Assembly (NCBI GenBank): GCA_006386115.1
Contig: VFIW01000155.1
Location: 1 to 64,000, forward strand
Direction of reading: 5' to 3'
Source of the DNA: Globisporangium splendens
Lineage: Eukaryota > Oomycota > Peronosporomycetes > Pythiales > Pythiaceae
DNA: 64,000 nucleotides
Below are positions 1 to 10,978 of this stretch, piece by piece; the first letter of the stretch is position 1, and the number at the start of each line of letters is the position of its first letter. The position numbers were made by a program, and so were the translations under genes. The notes under the pieces are model-generated. The model made no database searches, had not been told where the DNA came from, and saw nothing but the letters and a program-made list of their open reading frames with translations.

Positions 1-454
1 AGCGCTCGCCAGGCGTTGTGTTGTTGTTTTTGTTTTTGTTTTTGTTGTGTTATGTTGTGCTGTGTTGCGTTGTGTTGTATTGTGTTGCTGTGTGGTGTGT
101 GTTTTGTTGTGTTGTGGTGTGATGTGTGGCCCCGCGCAGCTAGCGGCGTGGGACCTCGGGGGACTCCTCGCCTTGGTTTGCGTGTCGGCGTGTCGGCGTG
201 TCGGCGGTCGCGCGCAGCAAGGCGGCCAGCACGGCCACAAACGTGTCGAGTCTCGAAGCGAGTGCGCGCGAGTGTGTTGCGCTTGTGCGTGTACGCGCTG
301 TTGGTGCGTGTGTGGTGGAGCGTTGTGCCGTGGGAGAGGTGCGTGCGTGTGTGCGTGCGTGTTGGCGCGTGGCGTTCGTGTTGTGTGTTGTGTGTGTTGT
401 GTGTGTTGTGTGTGTGTTGTTTGTGATGGTGTAGGGTGAGAAGAGCGCTGAAGG

Positions 455-527
455 GTCAGTGTCGTCTAGTTGTTAGGACGCGAGCTTCACACGCTCGAGA
501 TCGAGGGTTCGATCCCCTCCATTGATA
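455..527 (+). tRNA. tRNA-Val (anticodon CAC), repeat copy 1, D-loop variant
   Basis: A 73-nt cloverleaf can be drawn: acceptor 455-461 with 520-526 (two G:T pairs), D stem GTC/GAC, anticodon stem CGAGC/GCTCG with loop TTCACAC giving anticodon CAC at 488-490, and T arm GAGGG-TTCGATC-CCCTC. A CTTTTT terminator follows at 528. This copy has TAGTTG where the other two have TAGTGG, so one of the conserved D-loop guanines is lost; it may be a weak or dead copy. Confidence 0.8.
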
Positions 528-1028
528 CTTTTTATGCGGCAACACGACGCCGCCGCCTGCGTCCTACTTCATCAGGCTGCTTGAGCGCTCGCCAGGCGTT
601 GTGTTGTTGTTTTTGTTTTTGTTGTGTTATGTTGTGCTGTGTTGCGTTGTGTTGTTGTTGTATTGTGTTGCTGTGTGGTGTGTGTTTTGTTGTGTTGTGA
701 TGTGTGGCCCCGCGCAGCTAGCGGCGTGGGACCTCGGGGGACTCCTCGCCTTGGTTTGCGTGTCGGCGTGTCGGCGTGTCGGCGGTCGCGCGCAGCAAGG
801 CGGCCACAAACGTGTGGAGTCTCGAAGCGAGTGCGCGCGAGTGTGTATTGTTGCGCGTGTGCGTGTACGCGCTGTTGGTGCGTGTGTGGTGGAGCGTTGT
901 GCCGTGGGAGAGGTGCGTGCGTGTGTGCGTGCGTGTTGGCGCGTGGCGTTCGTGTTGTGTGTGTTGTGTGTGTTGTGTGTTGTGTGTGTGTTGTTTGTGA
1001 TGGTGTAGGGTGAGAAGAGCGCTGAAGG

Positions 1029-1101
1029 GTCAGTGTCGTCTAGTGGTTAGGACGCGAGCTTCACACGCTCGAGATCGAGGGTTCGATCCCCTCCATTGAT
1101 A
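1029..1101 (+). tRNA. tRNA-Val (anticodon CAC), repeat copy 2
   Basis: This is the best-preserved of the three copies. All four stems pair, the anticodon loop is TTCACAC (CAC reads GUG valine codons), the D loop has the conserved GG, and the B-box GGTTCGATCC is intact. A run of five T follows directly as a Pol III terminator. No intron is present. Confidence 0.9.
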
Positions 1102-1608
1102 CTTTTTATGCGGCAGCACGACGCTGCCGCCGCCGCCGCGTGCGCTCTGCTTCATACGGCTGGTTGAGCGCGCGCCAGGCGTTGTGTTTTGTGTTGTTGT
1201 TGTGTCGTGGTGTGTTGTGTTGTGGTATGTGTCCCCGCGCTGCCATCGGCGTGGGACCTCGGGGGACTCCTCGCCTTGGTTTGCGTGTCGGTGTGTCGGC
1301 GTGTTGGTGGGCGCACGCGGCAAGGCGACCAGCACGACCTCAGACGTGTGGAGTCTCGAAACGAGTGCGCGCGAGTGTGTATTGTTGCGCTTGTGCGTGT
1401 GCGCGCTGTTGGTGCGTGTGTGGTGGAGCGTTGTGGCGTGTGTGCGTGTGTGCGTGCGTGTGTGCGTGCGTGCGGGGGAGTGTGCGGGCTGGCGTGCATT
1501 CGTGTGTGTGTGTGTGTGTGTGTGTGCGTACGTGTTGGTGCGTGGCGTTCGTTTGTGTGTGTTGTGTGTGTTGTTAGTGATGGGTTGGTGTGAGAAGAGC
1601 GGTGAAGG

Positions 1609-1681
1609 GTCAGTGCCGTCTAGTGGTTAGGACGCGAGCTTCACACGCTCGAGATCGAGGGTTCGATCCCCTCCATTGATA
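1609..1681 (+). tRNA. tRNA-Val (anticodon CAC), repeat copy 3, position-8 variant
   Basis: Same cloverleaf and anticodon as copy 2, with GTCAGTG acceptor, intact D loop and T arm, and a T5 terminator. It differs by C instead of T right after the acceptor stem (tRNA position 8), a base that is nearly universal and makes a tertiary contact, so folding may be impaired. Confidence 0.8.
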
Positions 1682-2056
1682 CTTTTTATGCGGCAGCACG
1701 ACGCCGCCGCCTGCGTCCTACTTCATCAGGCTGCTTGAGCGCTCGCCAGGCGTTGTGTTGTTGTTTTTTTTTGTTGTGTGTTATGTTGTGCTGTGTTGCG
1801 TTGTGTTGTTGTTGTGTTGTGTTGTATTGTGTTGCTGTGTGGTGTGTGTTTTGTTGTGTTGTGATGTGTGGCCCCGCGCAGCTAGCGGTGTGGGACCTCG
1901 GGGGACTCCTCGCCTTGGTTTGCGTGTCGGCGTGTCGGCGTGTCGGCGGTCGCGCGCAGCAAGGCGGCCAGCACGGCCACAAACGTGTCGAGTCTCGAAG
2001 CGAGTGCGCGCGAGTGTGTATTGTTGCGCTTGTGCGTGTGCGCGCGTGTGTGGTGG

Positions 2057-2249
2057 GTAGTAATACAGAAACCTCGGCTAATTTTCCGAAAAGTAGATGA
2101 CAGTAATTCTTTTCGATATTATTATCAGCCAGTAAAATGGTTTCATTTTGATTTCTGCACTTGTATTGGTAGAAATATGACTACAACCAGTCGTGGATGA
2201 GATTTTCAATTTTGGCCATCCTTGTCTCAACATTTTGCTCAATCTCGCA
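2057..2249. other. Unassigned AT-richer spacer between tRNA array and hAT end
   Basis: Sequence changes abruptly at 2057 from GC/GT-rich repeat to AT-richer unique sequence. No gene, tRNA or repeat was recognised. Its last eight bases (ATCTCGCA, 2242-2249) form the left member of the hAT target duplication. Confidence 0.6.
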
Positions 2250-2260
2250 TAGGGATGTGA
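2242..2260 (+). repeat. hAT left terminal inverted repeat and target duplication
   Basis: ATCTCGCA (duplication) is followed by TAGGGATGTGA (terminal repeat), mirrored at 16125-16143. Confidence 0.7.
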
Positions 2261-3789
2261 CTTTTTTTACAGTATTTATCGCGATGCATTTTACTAGCGT
2301 TAATTAGAGTATTTAACAGTATTTAACATTTTAAAAAAAGTGGGACAAAAAATTATCGAAATATTTCCAATTGTCAAAAACGAATTGTATATTACATCGT
2401 ATATTTCACGCACCGAGCACATAAACGTAATATTTCCAGAAACATTTCCATTCTGGGGAGTATCTCCGAATATTTCCGCGCTGAGCTCCAGCGACCTGTT
2501 CTTGGATTTTTGGGCATGACATTGGACGAAATTTGTCGCCATAAGCACTCGAAGCGCAATTTCTTATGTAGACTCGACTACGTCAATCGCGACTCACAGC
2601 GACCATTTCGTGCTCTTGCGGGTTCTGCAGACGTACGCGGCCACGACCTGGAATGTTTTACCGAAAGCACATGCTGCATTACCAGGTGCTCGACCAGATC
2701 ATCTCGATCTTTTGTACATCCGAGATGACATTGATAAGCCGGGAATGAGATTCAACACGCTGTTGTTGATGGTGAGCACGAAGAATTGGCAGCTGGCAAC
2801 GAATTTCGTGGCGCTCAGCGCAAGTATGTGCCCGATCGCTCTGTTATGGCATGTTTCATCAAGAGACTCGAAATCGGACGTCGACGGAAAGTGTAATAAT
2901 GAAAATGGACTCGAGCTGAGTGCTCACATGGAGATGCTCATTCAATTTGTCACGAATGCCAAGAGGCATGACAGACTGGTGAGCCTGACTTGGTCGCGCA
3001 GTTCTAGAGGATCACGTTCCACAAGGTGATGGTCTCGAATTGCATGTGAATCACCAAGTATGGCACCAAGTTGCAGTCGATTGTTTACCTTTTGACGACT
3101 GTGGGCAAGATTGCATCGACGAGTGTACCGCGACTCCACCGGGCAAAATTAGTGTTGAAGACGTCCTCAAGAGGCCCATAGTCCCAGGCTGCTCGTGGTG
3201 GATGACGAGATCGTAATTGACCAACCCACCACCGAGGAAGCGTACGCCTTGAATGCGCTCCACGAACGCATCAATGCTGCAATTCACTACCACTTGGTGC
3301 TTTTGCACTCGCCCCTTAGCGACTCATTTGCATTCGCAACAACAACCGAAGATGCATATCTATCAACTATCGTCGCAGAATGCACATGCAGACAAACTCA
3401 GTAATAACTTCGATGGACCTAACCTAGATCGACTGCAGTTCATGGTGGCGGGGATAATGTTGGACTCGCAACATAGCTAAGTGGTTTGTGTATCTGCACT
3501 GCTACATTTGGTCGCCATAGATATAGATTAACAAATAGAGATTTTCGTGGCAAATCATTCTCATTCATACACATTCACATATAACAACAATGTCAAGTTT
3601 GCCTTCAGTTGTGGCTGTGTACCAGGCTCCTCATGAAGTTAGTGAAATAGGTAGGCAGGAAGTCAATGTGAAAGCGTTTACAGCTGAAGGAGCTGGATCT
3701 ATCTCAGACGAGTTTGAAACATGGGAAGGCGCCATCAAAGTAATCATACTACTATTAAGTAGTCGCAGATAATCCTGCGATAATGACTT
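2261..3789. other. hAT left internal region, no recognisable gene
   Basis: This stretch holds the subterminal GTATTTAACAGTA motif and several short open frames (for example 2610-3029 and 3195-3404) that resemble nothing I know. The region around 3020-3480 reads like decayed coding sequence because longer open runs switch frame, but no domain can be named. The left edge of the LINE fragment is not sharp and could lie anywhere from about 3580 to 3790. Confidence 0.4.
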
Positions 3790-3793
3790 AGCG

Positions 3794-5221
3794 ATGAATC
3801 TGGGTTCCATCGCTGAAGGACGAAAGCTACGCGGAACATTCTGTGCAGAATGGTTGCCATACATGACCTCGACTGCAGATGGGTGGCTTCTTGATTCCAA
3901 CGGTTCCCCTTACAAGCTTGCTCACACATCATTATCAGTTGGGACAGCACAACTGGGTGACATACTTCGATGGGAGTGGATAAGACCAGGAGTGCTTAAC
4001 TTCATCCCAACATGTGGAATCTCCGGATTCTCCCGGCCGTTTATTCGAGCGCTCGAGCGGTTATGTGCTACGTTGGTATCCAACTTCCCACAGCTTCTGT
4101 ATCGACCACAGCAAACAAATGTGCTTCGGCTGTACAACGGGCAGCGTCATTATAACCACGAATGGCATCTGCACACCAGTGAAGCAACTCTGACCCACGT
4201 CGACACGACCCTAGTCAAAGCTACGCACACAGTTCACTCCGCAACGGACTGTGACGTCATGGCAACAAGAGACTTGAACGGGCAGAAGGTGTCGTTCCAT
4301 GCACATCCACGTTTCACAAGAATCGTGCAACTATGGGGTGGCAACGGACGATACAATACCACCAGATCTTTCTATCGGCAACAAGTTGCAGCAACGAGGA
4401 CACAAATTGGCAAAGATACTCGAGATGTAGCAGTCAACAAAGCTGTCCATACAGCAGGATCTCTGTGGCCAGGACTGCAATTAATCCAATGGAGCGAATT
4501 ACACAACATCCCAGGGATTACAGTTTATACAGCTCAGACTCTTCTCCGGCTGAAAGCCAACCGACTCTCCATGTGGAACTATGAGAAAGCTGATCTGTCC
4601 TGCTCGAATCCCGAATGTTCCCAAGTTGTCCAATCTTCTGTTCAACATCTCTTCTGGGAGTGTCCGAAAGCCAAACTGGTGTGGAACTACTTTTATGCGC
4701 TATGGGCGAAGATCGGAATAACTCCTGGTCACGACCCCGCAATCTGGATCTTCAGTCTGGATCTACCACATACTCCAAGGCATGCATGGACCACGATCAA
4801 GAGACACATTATCGGACACAAGTTCTCCAATGAACATCTCCAAGATCATCTCTATCCCGTCGCACACATGCTGTGTCGATATATGAGCGCGTCGCTCATA
4901 CATGTCATTTGGTGTGCGCATCTGCGACGCATGGATTCGGATCCAATCGAATCGACTTCTGAGATGGCGATCATGATGACCAGATTAGAGGCAGGAATGC
5001 GAAACCTCACACGACTCGCTGAAGCGCAAGCTGGGGACTCTGACGGTCACACGGTTGCAGCAGTTCTCAAGGCATATGTCGACTGCTTTCTCAGCCAAAC
5101 CGACGCCATCCCCTTGATTCCAAGTGATACTCGCGGCGTTTACCTGTTGTTTTTTCGATGGTGGATCACGCGGCAATCCAGGACCAGGAGGGACTGGATC
5201 CATTATCGTGCGTGTCCATAA
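3794..5221 (+). pseudogene. LINE pol fragment with RT zinc-binding domain
   Basis: A 475-residue frame whose C-terminal half contains CSNPEC, then QHLFWECP, then W-N-Y about 15 residues on; this is the C-x4-C...H-x4-C pattern of the zinc-binding module that follows reverse transcriptase in many LINE and plant or oomycete retrotransposon proteins. The first ~250 residues were not assigned to a domain. The start Met is arbitrary, because the element is truncated upstream. The frame ends in a shifted reading of the RNase H start, so one frameshift near 5120-5140 separates it from the next frame. Not a host gene. Confidence 0.65.
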
Positions 5222-5768
5222 CGACTCGCACACAGCCAGTTTAATTTGGGCCGCGAGCATGGCGTATAGCAGGAAGGACACGACCAACAACTTTGCCGAG
5301 TACTGGGGTCTTATACATGGACTCCGAGAAGCCCAACGCAGTCACTTCGAACCGTTGTACGTGATTGGAGACAGTGCACTGATTGTCTCCCAGCAGAGAA
5401 TGCATCGGTCCCCTCGACAGCACCGATTGGCACGTTTATACCAGACAAGTCGACGACTCGCGGATTGCATCGACATCCGAGGATGGTACCATCACTACCG
5501 TGCCTTCAACAAGATGGCGGACTCAGCCGCCAACCTAGCCGTGGACACCAGAACCTCAACGCAGGTTCACTTCCCAACTCAAAGAGCTGCTTTCAACAAT
5601 CTCACCCAGGATCTTGACAACGACGTCATGCATTGGCTTATTCGAAGTTCGGAAGACCCAAGGTCATTGGACAACACAAGGCAGCCTCACATAGGACCAA
5701 GAGAACATGCCATCGTGGTCAAAGATTATTTAGCAGTTAGAAGTGATCTAGTGCAATCCGCGCTGTAG
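5124..5768 (+). pseudogene. LINE RNase H domain fragment
   Basis: This 214-residue frame carries the four acidic RNase H type I motifs in order: FDGGSRGNPGPGG near residue 11, NNFAEYWGL near 55, IGDSALIVS near 79 and NKMADSAANLAVD near 128. RNase H would remove RNA from the RNA:DNA hybrid during retrotransposition. It overlaps the preceding zinc-binding frame by ~100 bp in a different phase, so the two were one protein before a frameshift. The stop is followed by a ~110-bp 3' untranslated end shared with the copy at 63.7 kb. Confidence 0.8.
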
Positions 5769-5904
5769 ACACATTTACACTCCTGTATGAAATTCGTAAT
5801 GAAGATTAGGTAGGAGAATGGATATTGTAGGTCACGACGATGAACCTAAATATACCTCACCTTACAAAGGAATAAAGGATGATGCTGAGTTCACGCATGA
5901 CTGA

Positions 5905-6342
5905 TGTAACGGGTCGGAGGTCTTCTGAACGCTGATTGGTCGAAAGTCGGAAAGTCGGAACTTGATTGGTCGAAAGTCGGAGAACGGTGGAGTGGATCGG
6001 AGGAGGAGGTGGCGACTTGATGGCAAAATGGAAAGTGAATTGAATGGAGGACTTAGTTCGCTAGCGCTACGTCTAAGCCTCCCTGCATGCATGCCTATCC
6101 TTTTCTTCAACTGATTCGACTTTTCTTCCTATCCAGGTGTCCCACCTGCAACTGTATTTTTATCTGACTATTACACTAAACTGTATGCATATGTACTACA
6201 TGAATATGAGAGCCTGACCTCGGAATCGAGGTCAGGCACACGTTACACATGCCTTGACGCTCCGCACGCTAGGCACGTGCGCCGTTAGGCACATGCCGGT
6301 CCTGCGCACGTGCCTGGCGTGCGAGGTCAGGCACACGTGACA
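5905..6342 (-). repeat. 3' LTR of the Gypsy element
   Basis: 438 bp, matching 11932-12370 over its whole length. It contains a perfect hairpin, CCTGACCTCG-GAAT-CGAGGTCAGG at 6213-6236, and several CACGTG/GCACGTGC palindromes. The last ~24 codons of gag-pol read into this LTR. Confidence 0.9.
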
Positions 6343-9300
6343 TCCCCCCAGACCTGACTTCGCGTTGGGAGTCCTCGAACTCTTGAAGGATTCGATGCCA
6401 ATGCGAAACATGTCGGATGTTCTTCTCGTATTCCCACGTACTCTCGTGCGCAGGATACCCGAGCCACTTGACCAACCACATATTCTGGCGGTTGTGGGTT
6501 TTTCGGCGAAGTAAGGCTTCCACTACGTGCAGAGCTTCTCCAGTCTCGTCGTCGAGGATGACGGGGGCTGCTTTAGGAATTGGTCTTGTGTAAAACTTGG
6601 TTGGATTCTCAACGTAGTGGCTAAGCAACTCCACATTGAAAGCTGGATGCAAACGCTTCATGTTTGGAGGCAATACCAAACGGGCCACATTCTTGTTCAC
6701 CATGGTTTCGATCTTGAACGGTCCAACCTTCTTCGCTGCCAACTTTGCCTTTTGGAGCGAAGTGCTTCGAGCGACTGTTTTCAAAGGGAGATTCTTCGTA
6801 TCCAACATGACGAGATCGCCAGCTTCAAATTCTACCTCGCGACGCTTCCTGTCGTAGTACTTCTTCTGGCGCTCTTGAGCTTGCTTGAGATTCTCTTGGG
6901 CAAGCTTGATGACTTGTTGGCGCTTCTCCGCAAAGTTTTTGGCAAACTCAGCGACATCTACCTGTTGGATGGTTCCGTCCTCAACGCCAAACTCTTGGGC
7001 AATTAGATTGCGCACTTTTCTTCCTGTGTCGACCTCAAACGGTGTGAACTTGGTCGACTCATTAACGAGAGTTGCATGAGCAAACTCGATCGTGCCAAGG
7101 TGTCTCACCCAATCGTCTCCATGGTATGACACCATGCATCGCAGCGCATCTTCCAACACGAGGTTCTGACGTTCAGTTTGTCCGTCTGCTTGCGCGCGAT
7201 GCGATGTAGTCATACTGAGCTTGATACCCATGAGCTTGGTCAGCGACTTCCAAAAGTCGGATGTGAACTTTGGATCGCGGTCACTGATGATGACTTTCGG
7301 CAAACCGTGGTGACGAACAACTGCCTCAAAGAACACTTTGGCAGTAGCTTCAGCATCAGCTGTCGAGTGTGTTGGATGATACTTCGGACGTTTCGACAAC
7401 TTGTCCATTGTGACAAGGATGGCATCAAAACCTTCGGACACTGGAAGTCCTGTGATGAAATCCATCGACACAACATCCCAGCATTCTTGGGGCGTCGGAA
7501 TTGGCATCATCAAGCCGATCTTCTTCCGATTGTTCGACTTCCATCGTGCACAAGTCTGGCAACTGCCAACATACTCATGAATGTCCTTTTCCATAGTGGG
7601 CCAGTAATACCATTGAGCCGCCTTCAGCTGAGTTCGACGAACTCCTGGATGAGCAGCCACTGGAGCATCATGGAACTCTTGAATAACATCAGTGATCAAC
7701 TTGTCCGAGTTTGGGACACACAATCGCAATACTGGGTGCTTCGTTCGCAAAAACAGAAGACCATTGCGCTTCTCGAACTTCTCGTTCCCTTCGCGACTCT
7801 GCCACACTTCGGCAAAACTTGGGTCGCGCGCATAGCCAGCGTGAAAGGATTTCTTCGTCGCTTCGGACAAGTGAACACTTGCCCACTGTGTGTCGACGGT
7901 GTGGACTTGCTCTTGCCGTACTGCCACGGCGCGTCTCTCCCCCCGAAAGTCCACAGCGGAGAGGAATACGGAGCAATCTGAATCTGGCAAGTGACGTAGA
8001 AATGCCGCAGATACCACAAGACGGGAAATAGACTGTGACCGAATATGACACGCATCATCGCAAGCGTGCACTTCGGGAGTCGAAACCTTGATGGATTCAT
8101 CAGATGGCTTGTCTTCTTCCAGTCCTGGTCGAGACAAGGCATCAGCAACCACATTGGTACTGCCTTTCACATGGTGCAGGACAAAATCAAACTGGGAAAA
8201 GAATGTCAGCATCCGCGCAAGCTTGGGAGTCACCTTCGGTTGATGAAGCATCCACCGACAAGCCGAATTGTCCGTAAACACATCGAACTGGCGACCATGA
8301 AGGTAGTGTCGCCACTTGGACAACGCAATCTTGATTGCAAGCAGCTCCTTCTCATGAGCAGGCCATTTTTCCTCATAGTGCCCAAACTTCTTCGAATAGA
8401 ACGCAATGGGAGTGTCAAACCCGTCGATCTTTTGAGACAAGACACCACCCATGCAGTAACCCGAGGCATCCGTTGTTACCGTGAACCGACAGTCAAAGTC
8501 AGGTAAACGCAACGTCGGAGCCTGTTGCAGAGCCAACTTCAATGCACGAAAGGCGTGATCGTGTTCGGATGACCAAGTCCACTTTGCATCCTTCTTAATC
8601 AGCCGATGCAACGGCAACGCAATCCGCGCAAAGTCGCAAATAAACCGACGATAGTATCCGGCAAGACCCAGAAAACTCAATAACGTCTTTTGCGTCGTCG
8701 GAGTCGGATACTTCTCGATCGCGGTTGTCTTGTTTGCGTCGACTTGGATCCCTTCAGCCGTGACTGTATGACCCAGGAACTGGACACTTGACTTGCCAAA
8801 CTCGCACTTGGACAGGCGAGCGTACAACTTCTCATGACGGAGGACTTCACAGACCATCGCCAGATGTTGCGCGTGGTCTTTCATCGAGCGGGAGAAGATA
8901 CAGATATCGTCGAGATACACGACAACAAACTTGAATTTGCCAAAGAGTACTCGCATAAGGCGAGACCAAACTCCTGGCATTCCAGCCAATCCCATCGGAG
9001 CAACACACCATTGGTACGTTTCCTTTTGCGACCTAAAAGCCGTGTAAGGACGACTGTCAGGCTTTACACGCATCTGGTGGTAACCTTGCGCGAGGTCGAT
9101 CACCGTGAATACTGTCGCACCGAGCATCTGATCAAAGAGTTCTTCAATATGTGGTAGAGGAATCTTGGGGATCTTCGTCTGGCTGTTGACATACCGATAG
9201 TCGATGACCCAACGTATCGGCACCTTTGTGTTGCCACTGCGCAGCCATTCAGCGCGCTTCACAGCCGTACCCGTCGCGGGATCCTTTTTTGGAACCCCGA

Positions 9301-10978
9301 AGATATTGGAGATCCATGGGGAGTTCGATACTTCAATCCATCCCTTCTTCACATTGTCGCGAACGAACTCTTCCAACGCGTCTTGCTCTGTCTTGGACAG
9401 ACGAAACGGCGGACGCGAACTTGGCACTGCATCCGGCTTAGGCTGGAGCTCAAAGTTCACAGCACGCTCTGGCGGTAAGCCATCCGGCAATTTCTCTGGG
9501 AAGCAGTCCGCGAACCGATCGATGACAGGTTTCAACTCTGGCGGGACAGCAGGCGAAGTATTGTCAACTGCAGACACCTTCACGACGAACAACTCTTCAT
9601 ACTCTGCATTCTTGAGCTTAGAGCAGATTTCACTGCCACTGCGCTCACACACCGATGTGTCTTTTGGCAATTGAATCGTCTGCATTCTCCAATCAATGAT
9701 CGGGTTGTGCTCGACGAACCATGGCTGACCGAAGATGACATCGTGGCTGTTGGGTAGATCCCACTCCGTGAACTGCATTGCCTCAAACTTCTTGTCTTGT
9801 ACTTGGCACGATGCTTCTACCTCATTTACTTGCTTCTTGGTTCGTCTGCCGTCGAATCCTTGCGCTTCGATCACTGCTGTATTCAGCACTTTCTTCACCA
9901 ACCCACGCTGGATCAGGTTGGTCGAGGCACCGCTGTCAATCAAAATGCGCACGTCATTACCATCTACGCGACCGTCCACAACAAACAAGTTGCTTTTACG
10001 TGTAATTTCCACTGCGTTTAACTCCACATTGTCAAACACAATGGGATAATCAACTTCATCCATTGTCGCCAGGTTGTGCTCAACCATCGGACTTGATCGA
10101 CGAGCTCGCTGTGTCGGACGCTGATATCTTGAGTTGCGCATCGTCTGTGGCGTACTCACTTGTCTCTGCTGGCGCGGTGCACGACACTCTGACGCTCGAT
10201 GTCCAGGTCGATTGCAATTGAAACAAAGGCGCTGACGCAAGCACTCTTCACGACCCAGGACTCGGACATTGTCCACTTCCATTGGACTTGCACCATTCAG
10301 TTGGTATTGGCGATTATCGAAACGCCTGTACCTCGGTTCTGAATGGGAACGATTTCCATCCGCAGAGCGACGGTGCGAACGGTCATAATCCAGCGCTAGA
10401 GTGATGGCTTCCGACAACGTGGAACATCGGCGATAACGCACCTCCGTTCGGATCGCTGGAGCTAATCCTCGCACAAAGTACATGATCTTGTCGAGCTCAC
10501 TCATCTCTTGAACTTGTGTGATAACATGCCTAAAACGACTGACGTAGTCGTCGAGGCCACGGCACTGACCCTGGGATAGCTCACCCAACTGGTCGCGCAA
10601 GCGCTCTTGTAGATCGGCGGGAACAAATTCGTTTCCTAGTTCCAGGAAGAATTGATCAACCGTCTCGATCTCTGTCTTCTTCACAATGAACCACTGGGCA
10701 GCTCCTTGCCGCAGGGTTCCTCCCAACATCGCCAAAAGGCGTGGTTGAAGACTAGCATCCTGTCTGTCAATGTTCCTCGCCTTTAAATAGTCTCCGACTT
10801 GCTCTTTATACAACTGGAACGATTCTTGTAACGCTCCACTATAAACCGGTAATTTACATCCCTCTAACTTAATCTCTGACTCCCGTTTCACTTGCTGGAA
10901 CTCTCGGATCATCTCTGCTTGCTGGTTTAGCACTGCCAGCATACTCTGCAACAACTGGGCATTCGTTGGCTCGCTCAT
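6269..10978 (-). CDS. Gypsy gag-pol polyprotein with chromodomain
   Basis: One open frame of 1,569 residues. In order: gag capsid-like region (about 60-200); zinc knuckle CFNCNRPGHRASEC (252-265); aspartic protease with DSG at 348-350; reverse transcriptase (about 560-740) with catalytic D628 and YLDD at 688-691; RNase H with D837, a HEKELLA motif at 875-881 and D903; integrase HHCC zinc finger (H1103, H1110, C1140, C1143); integrase core D1173, D1233, E1269 with the usual 35-residue last spacing; and a chromodomain (about 1483-1536), which in chromoviruses steers insertion to marked chromatin. No stop or frameshift is present. Gag and pol share one frame, so protein ratios are not set by frameshifting. 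The C-terminal tail enters the 3' LTR. Confidence 0.95.
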   Translation of the reverse strand: MSEPTNAQLLQSMLAVLNQQAEMIREFQQVKRESEIKLEGCKLPVYSGALQESFQLYKEQVGDYLKARNIDRQDASLQPRLLAMLGGTLRQGAAQWFIVKKTEIETVDQFFLELGNEFVPADLQERLRDQLGELSQGQCRGLDDYVSRFRHVITQVQEMSELDKIMYFVRGLAPAIRTEVRYRRCSTLSEAITLALDYDRSHRRSADGNRSHSEPRYRRFDNRQYQLNGASPMEVDNVRVLGREECLRQRLCFNCNRPGHRASECRAPRQQRQVSTPQTMRNSRYQRPTQRARRSSPMVEHNLATMDEVDYPIVFDNVELNAVEITRKSNLFVVDGRVDGNDVRILIDSGASTNLIQRGLVKKVLNTAVIEAQGFDGRRTKKQVNEVEASCQVQDKKFEAMQFTEWDLPNSHDVIFGQPWFVEHNPIIDWRMQTIQLPKDTSVCERSGSEICSKLKNAEYEELFVVKVSAVDNTSPAVPPELKPVIDRFADCFPEKLPDGLPPERAVNFELQPKPDAVPSSRPPFRLSKTEQDALEEFVRDNVKKGWIEVSNSPWISNIFGVPKKDPATGTAVKRAEWLRSGNTKVPIRWVIDYRYVNSQTKIPKIPLPHIEELFDQMLGATVFTVIDLAQGYHQMRVKPDSRPYTAFRSQKETYQWCVAPMGLAGMPGVWSRLMRVLFGKFKFVVVYLDDICIFSRSMKDHAQHLAMVCEVLRHEKLYARLSKCEFGKSSVQFLGHTVTAEGIQVDANKTTAIEKYPTPTTQKTLLSFLGLAGYYRRFICDFARIALPLHRLIKKDAKWTWSSEHDHAFRALKLALQQAPTLRLPDFDCRFTVTTDASGYCMGGVLSQKIDGFDTPIAFYSKKFGHYEEKWPAHEKELLAIKIALSKWRHYLHGRQFDVFTDNSACRWMLHQPKVTPKLARMLTFFSQFDFVLHHVKGSTNVVADALSRPGLEEDKPSDESIKVSTPEVHACDDACHIRSQSISRLVVSAAFLRHLPDSDCSVFLSAVDFRGERRAVAVRQEQVHTVDTQWASVHLSEATKKSFHAGYARDPSFAEVWQSREGNEKFEKRNGLLFLRTKHPVLRLCVPNSDKLITDVIQEFHDAPVAAHPGVRRTQLKAAQWYYWPTMEKDIHEYVGSCQTCARWKSNNRKKIGLMMPIPTPQECWDVVSMDFITGLPVSEGFDAILVTMDKLSKRPKYHPTHSTADAEATAKVFFEAVVRHHGLPKVIISDRDPKFTSDFWKSLTKLMGIKLSMTTSHRAQADGQTERQNLVLEDALRCMVSYHGDDWVRHLGTIEFAHATLVNESTKFTPFEVDTGRKVRNLIAQEFGVEDGTIQQVDVAEFAKNFAEKRQQVIKLAQENLKQAQERQKKYYDRKRREVEFEAGDLVMLDTKNLPLKTVARSTSLQKAKLAAKKVGPFKIETMVNKNVARLVLPPNMKRLHPAFNVELLSHYVENPTKFYTRPIPKAAPVILDDETGEALHVVEALLRRKTHNRQNMWLVKWLGYPAHESTWEYEKNIRHVSHWHRILQEFEDSQREVRSGGMSRVPDLARQARAQDRHVPNGARA
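6343..6350 (-). other. Polypurine tract of the Gypsy element
   Basis: On the minus strand TGGGGGGA lies immediately before the LTR start TGTCACG, the position and composition of a plus-strand priming tract. Confidence 0.65.

Larger units (their letters stand above)
1..2056 (+). repeat. Tandem ~583-bp repeat array carrying tRNA-Val genes
   Basis: Units begin with the same AGCGCTCGCC-like motif at 1, 584, 1167 and 1738, so the period is 583, 583 and 571 bp. Each full unit has a T/G-rich stretch (TGTTGTGTT-type), a GC-rich core, a GTGTGCGTG-rich stretch and then a tRNA-Val gene with a T-run terminator. The fourth unit is cut after about 319 bp at 2056, where sequence similarity stops before its tRNA. 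The array probably continues to the left of the window. The long open frames in this region are a by-product of the GT-biased repeat. Confidence 0.9.
3790..5885 (+). mobile_element. 5'-truncated non-LTR retrotransposon (LINE) 3' part
   Basis: Two consecutive frames encode the C-terminal end of a LINE pol: a reverse-transcriptase-associated zinc-binding domain and an RNase H domain. The reverse transcriptase itself is absent, which is the usual 5' truncation of LINE copies. The 3' end lies near 5885 in a short AAAGGAATAAAGG tail. A second copy, on the minus strand and very similar over the last ~250 bp, enters the window at 63.73 kb. Confidence 0.75.

Noticed and set aside
16..2100. Several Cys/Val-rich open frames in the tRNA repeat spacers
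   Set aside because: GT-rich repeats have few stop codons; the frames repeat with the unit, have no domain and overlap the tRNA spacer.
5900..5904. ACTGA tested as target duplication of the Gypsy element
   Set aside because: The other flank (12371-12375) is GAGAT, so the duplication is not supported.
6527..10049. Multiple + strand frames of 70-270 codons
   Set aside because: Antisense shadows of the Gypsy gag-pol gene.
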